From CBDATA01 sp965215615 (GTDB lineage: Bacteria; Acidobacteriota; Vicinamibacteria; Marinacidobacterales; Marinacidobacteraceae): a stretch of DNA of 64,000 bases. This document shows, one piece after another, positions 60,875 through 64,000 of the stretch. The notes below the pieces were generated by a model. The model was not told the origin of the DNA, ran no database searches, and worked only from the letters and a program-made list of their open reading frames with translations. How positions within the stretch are numbered: the stretch's first letter is position 1; every line of letters starts with the position of its first letter. The position numbers and the translations under genes were made by a program. The DNA lies in NCBI GenBank assembly GCA_965215615.1, contig OZ244068.1:1860001-1924000 (forward strand), read 5' to 3'.

Positions 60875-62347
60875 GTGCCTGTGATCTACATCGTGGCGGT
60901 CGCCGGCTACCTCGCGCTGCTCCTCGGGATCGCCTTCTCGCGGTCCCGCGGTGTCCGAACCCAGGAGGAGTTCATGGTCGCCGGGCGCTCCACTCCGTGG
61001 CAGGTTCTGGTGGGAACCCTGATCTGCACCTGGATCGGCTCCGGAAGCCTCTTCGCGGGAGCCGGCCGCGCCTTTCGGGAGGGTTTTTCGGCGCTCTGGT
61101 TCAGCGCCGGAGCGTGGCTCGGCATCGCGGTGGTCTTCTTCCTGGCGGCCCGGGTCCGCCGCATCGCCGAATACACGGTGCCGGACATCCTCGAGCGGCG
61201 GTACCACCCGGCGGCGCGAGTGCTCGGCTCCATCGCCATCGCGATCGCCTACCTCACCATCGCCGGCTACCAGTTCGTCGGCGGCGGACGGCTGCTCGCG
61301 ATCCTTTTCCCCGGACTCGACCCGGACCTCGGCAAGCTCGGGGTGGCGGCGCTCGTGGCCCTCTTCGCGGTCACCGCCGGCATGGTCTCGATCATCCGTC
61401 TCGACGTGGCGAACGGCATCCTCATCATCGTGAGCATCCTGCTGGCCGCGCCGCTCGCCCTCTCGCAGGCGGGCGGGTTCTCCGGAGTCACGGCGGCGCT
61501 TCCCGAGACCCACTTCACGCTCACCGGGCGCTTCGGAATCGCCGCCGCGCTCGGGCTCTTCCTGCCGAGCATGATGCTGCTGCTCGGCGAGAGCGGCATG
61601 TACCAGAAGTTCTTCGCCGCGAAGGACGAATCGGCGGCGCGGAAGGCGGTGCTCGGGATGATCGTGGGGGTGATTCTCGTCGAGGTGCTGATCGTCGCGA
61701 CCGCGGTGTTCGCAGCCCCCCGCTACTGGAGCGATTCGGCGTTCCGGGCCGCGGACGGCGGGTTCGCCGCCGGGGCCACCGAGACGATCCTGCTGACTTT
61801 CGCCCGCGACGGGCTGCCGGTCCTCGCCGGGTGCCTGCTGCTCGCCGGCGCAGTCGCGATCATCTTCTCGACCGCCACCACCTTCCTGCTGGTCCCCTCG
61901 ACCAGCCTCGCCCGCGACATCTACCAGCGCTTCGTGAACCCGGATGCCGACGATGCCCGGATGATCCGTGTCCAGCGGATCGCGATGGTCGGGCTCGCCG
62001 GAATCGCCTACGTGGTGACCACCTGGTTCGAGAGCATCCTCGACATGGCGCTTTACGCCTACACGATGGTCGGTGCTGCGGTCACCCCCACACTGCTGGC
62101 CGCGTTCCTGTGGCGGCGGGCCACTCCGGCCGGCGGCGTCGCCTCGATCTCCGCCGGTATCGGGACCACGCTCCTTTTCGGGTTGCTCGCGACGCTCGGG
62201 GTGGAGCAGGTCTGGTTCCTCCCGACCGACTACGACTACGTGATCTACCCGGCGGCGCTCGCCTCGCTCACCGGGCTCGTCCTCGGCAGTCTGCTCACCG
62301 CGCCGCCCGACCCGAAACAGGTCGCGCCCTTCCTCTCCGATGGATAG
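60875..62347 (+). CDS. Sodium:solute symporter family (SSS) transporter
   Basis: 490 residues with about 13 membrane helices, GTG start (a second GTG two codons later). Landmarks: EEFMVAGRSTPW, IGSGSLFAGAG, YTVPDILERRY and STATTFLLVPSTSLARDIYQRF, all typical of SSS permeases. Substrate unknown; the divergent amidohydrolase suggests an amino acid, dipeptide or urea-like product. Overlaps the enoyl-CoA hydratase gene by eight bases. Confidence 0.92.
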   Translation: MPVIYIVAVAGYLALLLGIAFSRSRGVRTQEEFMVAGRSTPWQVLVGTLICTWIGSGSLFAGAGRAFREGFSALWFSAGAWLGIAVVFFLAARVRRIAEYTVPDILERRYHPAARVLGSIAIAIAYLTIAGYQFVGGGRLLAILFPGLDPDLGKLGVAALVALFAVTAGMVSIIRLDVANGILIIVSILLAAPLALSQAGGFSGVTAALPETHFTLTGRFGIAAALGLFLPSMMLLLGESGMYQKFFAAKDESAARKAVLGMIVGVILVEVLIVATAVFAAPRYWSDSAFRAADGGFAAGATETILLTFARDGLPVLAGCLLLAGAVAIIFSTATTFLLVPSTSLARDIYQRFVNPDADDARMIRVQRIAMVGLAGIAYVVTTWFESILDMALYAYTMVGAAVTPTLLAAFLWRRATPAGGVASISAGIGTTLLFGLLATLGVEQVWFLPTDYDYVIYPAALASLTGLVLGSLLTAPPDPKQVAPFLSDG

Positions 62348-63122
62348 GCTCCAGATCACCCGCCAGTCGCCCGCCATCCGCATCGAGATGGACTGGCCCG
62401 AAAGGCGGAACGCGCTCTCGGAGCGGATGATGGGCCGGCTGGTCGCGGCGATCCGCGAGGCCGACCGCGACCCCGAAGCGCGGGCCATCGTCCTCGCTTC
62501 GAGCGGCTCCGTTTTCTCTGCCGGCCACGACCTCCGGGAACTGCTCGACCAGGATCTCGACGGAGCGCGGCAGGTCTTCGCTGCCTGTCACGACCTGATG
62601 GCCGCGATCCGCGAATCGGGCACCCCGGTGATCGCCGAGGTCCGGGGGGTGGCCACTGCCGCCGGCTGCCAACTGGTCGCGACCGCCGACCTCGCGGTGG
62701 CTTCCGAAAGCGCCCGCTTCGCGACTCCCGGTGTCCGGATCGGCCTCTTCTGCTCCACCCCGATGGTCGCGGTGAGCCGGGCGATCGGCCCGAAGCAGGC
62801 GATGGAGATGCTCCTCACCGGCGACTTCGTGGATGCCGAAACCGCGCTCCGCTGGGGGCTCGTGAACCGGGTGGTTCCGGAAGCCGGACTGGAGCAGACG
62901 ACCGCCGGGTTCGCGAAGAAGATCGCCGAAGCCAGCCCGGCGGTGGTGGCGCTCGGCAAACGCTCTTTCCATCGCCAGCGCGATCTCCCGGTCGAAGATG
63001 CATCGCGCGCCATGTCCGAAGTGATGAGCCGCAACACGGCCGCCCCCGATGCCCGCGAGGGGATGCGCGCCTTCCTCGAAAAACGCCGGCCCGAGTGGCC
63101 GGGATCGATGGACCCGGCGTAG
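62340..63122 (+). CDS. Enoyl-CoA hydratase/isomerase family protein
   Basis: 260 residues of crotonase fold. SSGSVFSAGHDLREL forms one half of the oxyanion hole, and VRGVATAAGCQLVATADLAVAS the other. FATPGVRIGLFCSTPMVAVSRAIG matches ECHDC3-type members, where the Glu pair of true hydratases is not both kept. A role in acyl-CoA conversion is likely; the exact reaction is not clear. Confidence 0.9.
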   Translation: MDRLQITRQSPAIRIEMDWPERRNALSERMMGRLVAAIREADRDPEARAIVLASSGSVFSAGHDLRELLDQDLDGARQVFAACHDLMAAIRESGTPVIAEVRGVATAAGCQLVATADLAVASESARFATPGVRIGLFCSTPMVAVSRAIGPKQAMEMLLTGDFVDAETALRWGLVNRVVPEAGLEQTTAGFAKKIAEASPAVVALGKRSFHRQRDLPVEDASRAMSEVMSRNTAAPDAREGMRAFLEKRRPEWPGSMDPA

Positions 63123-63123
63123 C

Positions 63124-63377
63124 GATTCGCGATCCGATTCGCGATCCGATTCGCATTTTTCGCGATCCAGCGCTTTCTTTTCGCGATCCGGAATCCACCC
63201 CGGAAAATCGCGAAAACGCTGGTTTTCCGCCCCGAAAAGCCCCAAAAACACTGGAATTCAGTGGAATTCGACACCGGTGAGTGGTTTCCGGGCGCGGACG
63301 ACCGATCCCTCCCACCCACCGGATCGCGAATTTTCGCGATCCGAATTCGCGATATCCGGATTCGCGATCCGATCACT
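63124..63377. repeat. Cluster of TCGCGA-containing palindromic repeats
   Basis: About nine TCGCGA palindromes in 254 bp: two direct GATTCGCGATCC copies and a partial third at 63124-63155, further copies near 63160, 63180 and 63208, then a denser block at 63321-63377 that includes the inverted repeat GGATCGCGAA-TT-TTCGCGATCC (63321-63342). Spacing is irregular, unlike CRISPR. No convincing gene overlaps it. It may hold the terminator of the upstream gene or be a degenerate mobile repeat. Confidence 0.8.
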
Positions 63378-63399
63378 ACCAGCCTGTGGGAAAAGTCGG

Positions 63400-63619
63400 A
63401 ACATGACACTTTTCTTGCCGCGTCCCCAAGCCTCGATCATCGCGGCGCGAAAGAAGGCGCTGGTGATCCGGGGTTGTGCGGCTGCGAGACCGGCTTGCCG
63501 TCGCGTCCGGTGGCTTTCCATCCCGGCGGCAGATCGGCCGAATTCCAGATCTCGATCCGGTCCTGCAAGACCCGAATCCGAGTGGGAGCAGAGGCTGCAT
63601 AGTCCCGGTGTCCATCGTT
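63400..63619 (-). pseudogene. Frameshifted fragment of an AlbA_2/RecG-like ATP-binding protein
   Basis: On the minus strand one frame reads GHRDYAASAPTRIRVLQDRI then EIWNSADLPPGW, which matches the HATPase-like C-terminal domain (VHRDY...IRVFDDRIEIWNPGGLPPG) of AlbA_2/RecG-like proteins. The expected continuation (NPxIAxAFFRAGMIEAWGRG) occurs in another frame as ITSAFFRAAMIEAWGRG, so a frameshift of about one base lies between. Both ends are missing. A remnant of a longer gene. Confidence 0.75.
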
Positions 63620-63686
63620 CTTCCCACACTCGCCGGAAGGAACACAAGCCCAGGCTGTCGAAAGAACGGGCGGGCCGCCCAATCCG

Positions 63687-63732
63687 GTGGACCAGTTTTA
63701 TCTGTCGCCAAGTGGACCAGTTTTATCTGTCG
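63687..63732. repeat. Two 21-bp direct repeats, possible insertion-sequence end
   Basis: The sequence TGGACCAGTTTTATCTGTCG, with one more G in front, occurs twice, starting at 63687 and 63712 (25-bp period). Short multiple repeats of TGGACCAGTTTTATCTG type are found at the ends of some IS21-like elements. No transposase is in the window, so this could be a solo end or debris. It lies beside the frameshifted pseudogene. Confidence 0.55.
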
Positions 63733-63823
63733 TCTCACAATCCCGGGTGCGTCCAAATTTCCGGAACATCATCCGGCTCAGGTCGACACCCTGGAGAACC
63801 TGCTTCGTGCTGCCGACATAATT

Positions 63824-63852
63824 TTGACACGAATTTCGTGTTTCCCTAAAAT
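63824..63852 (+). promoter_or_regulatory. Strong sigma-70 promoter overlapping a palindromic operator
   Basis: TTGACA at 63824-63829 and TAAAAT at 63847-63852 are separated by exactly 17 bp. A palindrome ACACGAA-T-TTCGTGT (63827-63841) overlaps the -35 box and spacer, the usual place for autoregulation by a ribbon-helix-helix antitoxin. The expected start point is about seven bases past the -10 box, at or near the ATG (63859), so the mRNA may be leaderless. Confidence 0.8.
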
Positions 63853-63858
63853 TGTGGC

Positions 63859-64000
63859 ATGAAGAACGTAACCATCACCATGCCTGAAGATCTTGCCGCG
63901 TGGGTACGAGTCGAGGCCGCACGGAACGGTCGGAGCATGTCTCGCTGGCTCAGGGAGAAGCTCGACGAAATGCGGCGATCCGATGATGCCTACGATGCCG
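63859..64000 (+). CDS. Ribbon-helix-helix antitoxin-like protein (3' truncated by window end)
   Basis: First 47 residues of an open frame: KNVTITMPEDLAAWVRVEAARN followed by GRSMSRWLREKLDEM. The beta strand (VTITMPEDL) and two helices are those of RHH/VapB- or CopG-type antitoxins that repress their own promoter. The toxin gene would lie beyond the window. A palindromic operator and strong promoter lie directly upstream. Confidence 0.82.
   Translation, partial: MKNVTITMPEDLAAWVRVEAARNGRSMSRWLREKLDEMRRSDDAYDA

Noticed and set aside
63124..63377. Possible CRISPR array or replication origin iterons
   Set aside because: Repeat spacing is irregular, the shared core is only a six-base palindrome, and no rep or cas gene is near.

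Overview
The window is dense, high-GC bacterial chromosome. TonB-dependent receptor and outer-membrane lipoprotein genes point to a Gram-negative cell. The gene families (receptor with a carboxypeptidase-regulatory-like domain, secreted amidohydrolase lipoprotein, cyanophycinase-like S51 hydrolase, SelB, sigma-54 regulator, AcnX pair) would suit an uncultured Acidobacteriota-like lineage. That placement is inferred from family content only; there is no rRNA here to test it. Genes are tightly packed and often overlap by stop-start quadruplets: ATGA, GTGA, TTGA and apparently CTGA.

Layout. 1-2.6 kb: end of an unknown protein, an S41 protease-like protein whose catalytic dyad looks replaced, and MltG. 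2.7-7.1 kb: accessory block with a 112-bp inverted-repeat element, a 997-residue DNA methyltransferase with a possible N-terminal nuclease fold, and a toxin-antitoxin-like pair with an internally shortened zeta-type toxin. 7.2-14.2 kb: a hydroxyproline/proline catabolic cluster (two ornithine-cyclodeaminase-family reductases, a DapA-family lyase, proline dehydrogenase, an SLC6-type transporter, AcnX large and small subunits). 14.2-18.2 kb: pseudopilin, ComEA-like protein, M23 peptidase, sugar epimerase and RNase P RNA. 18.3-33.5 kb: housekeeping and mixed genes (PheA, NtrC-type regulator, DUF309, polyprenyl synthase, TatD, LarC, Fur, RadC, GNAT, SelB, S51 peptidase, ApaH, Ppx/GppA) and a tandem duplication of Uma2-family nucleases. 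33.5-42.7 kb: an outer-membrane uptake operon divergent from a PhoB/PhoR-like pair, then an RNase R-like enzyme. 42.7-49.4 kb: an island bounded by two tRNA-Leu genes carrying an McrBC-like type IV restriction pair, a sigma-70 factor and small exported proteins. 49.5-57.0 kb: the conserved run tig-clpP-clpX-engB-rho-rpmE-prfA-prmC. 57.0-59.5 kb: a three-gene operon of ATPase, PIN ribonuclease and RNA ligase, each overlapping the next by ATGA. 59.6-63.1 kb: amidohydrolase, sodium:solute symporter, enoyl-CoA hydratase. 63.1-64 kb: repeats, a frameshifted pseudogene, possible insertion-sequence ends and the start of a ribbon-helix-helix antitoxin behind a strong palindromic promoter.

How genes work together. 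The 7-14 kb cluster can be read as import of (hydroxy)proline, dehydration of 3-hydroxyproline to a pyrroline carboxylate, reduction to proline and oxidation to pyrroline-5-carboxylate. The receptor operon and the two-component pair share an intergenic region with GTGA motifs phased at 11 bp, as expected for an OmpR/PhoB-class regulator. The best candidate for an undescribed system is the ATPase-PIN-RNA ligase operon: it pairs a predicted RNA-cutting enzyme with a predicted RNA-sealing enzyme under an SMC/OLD-like sensor ATPase.
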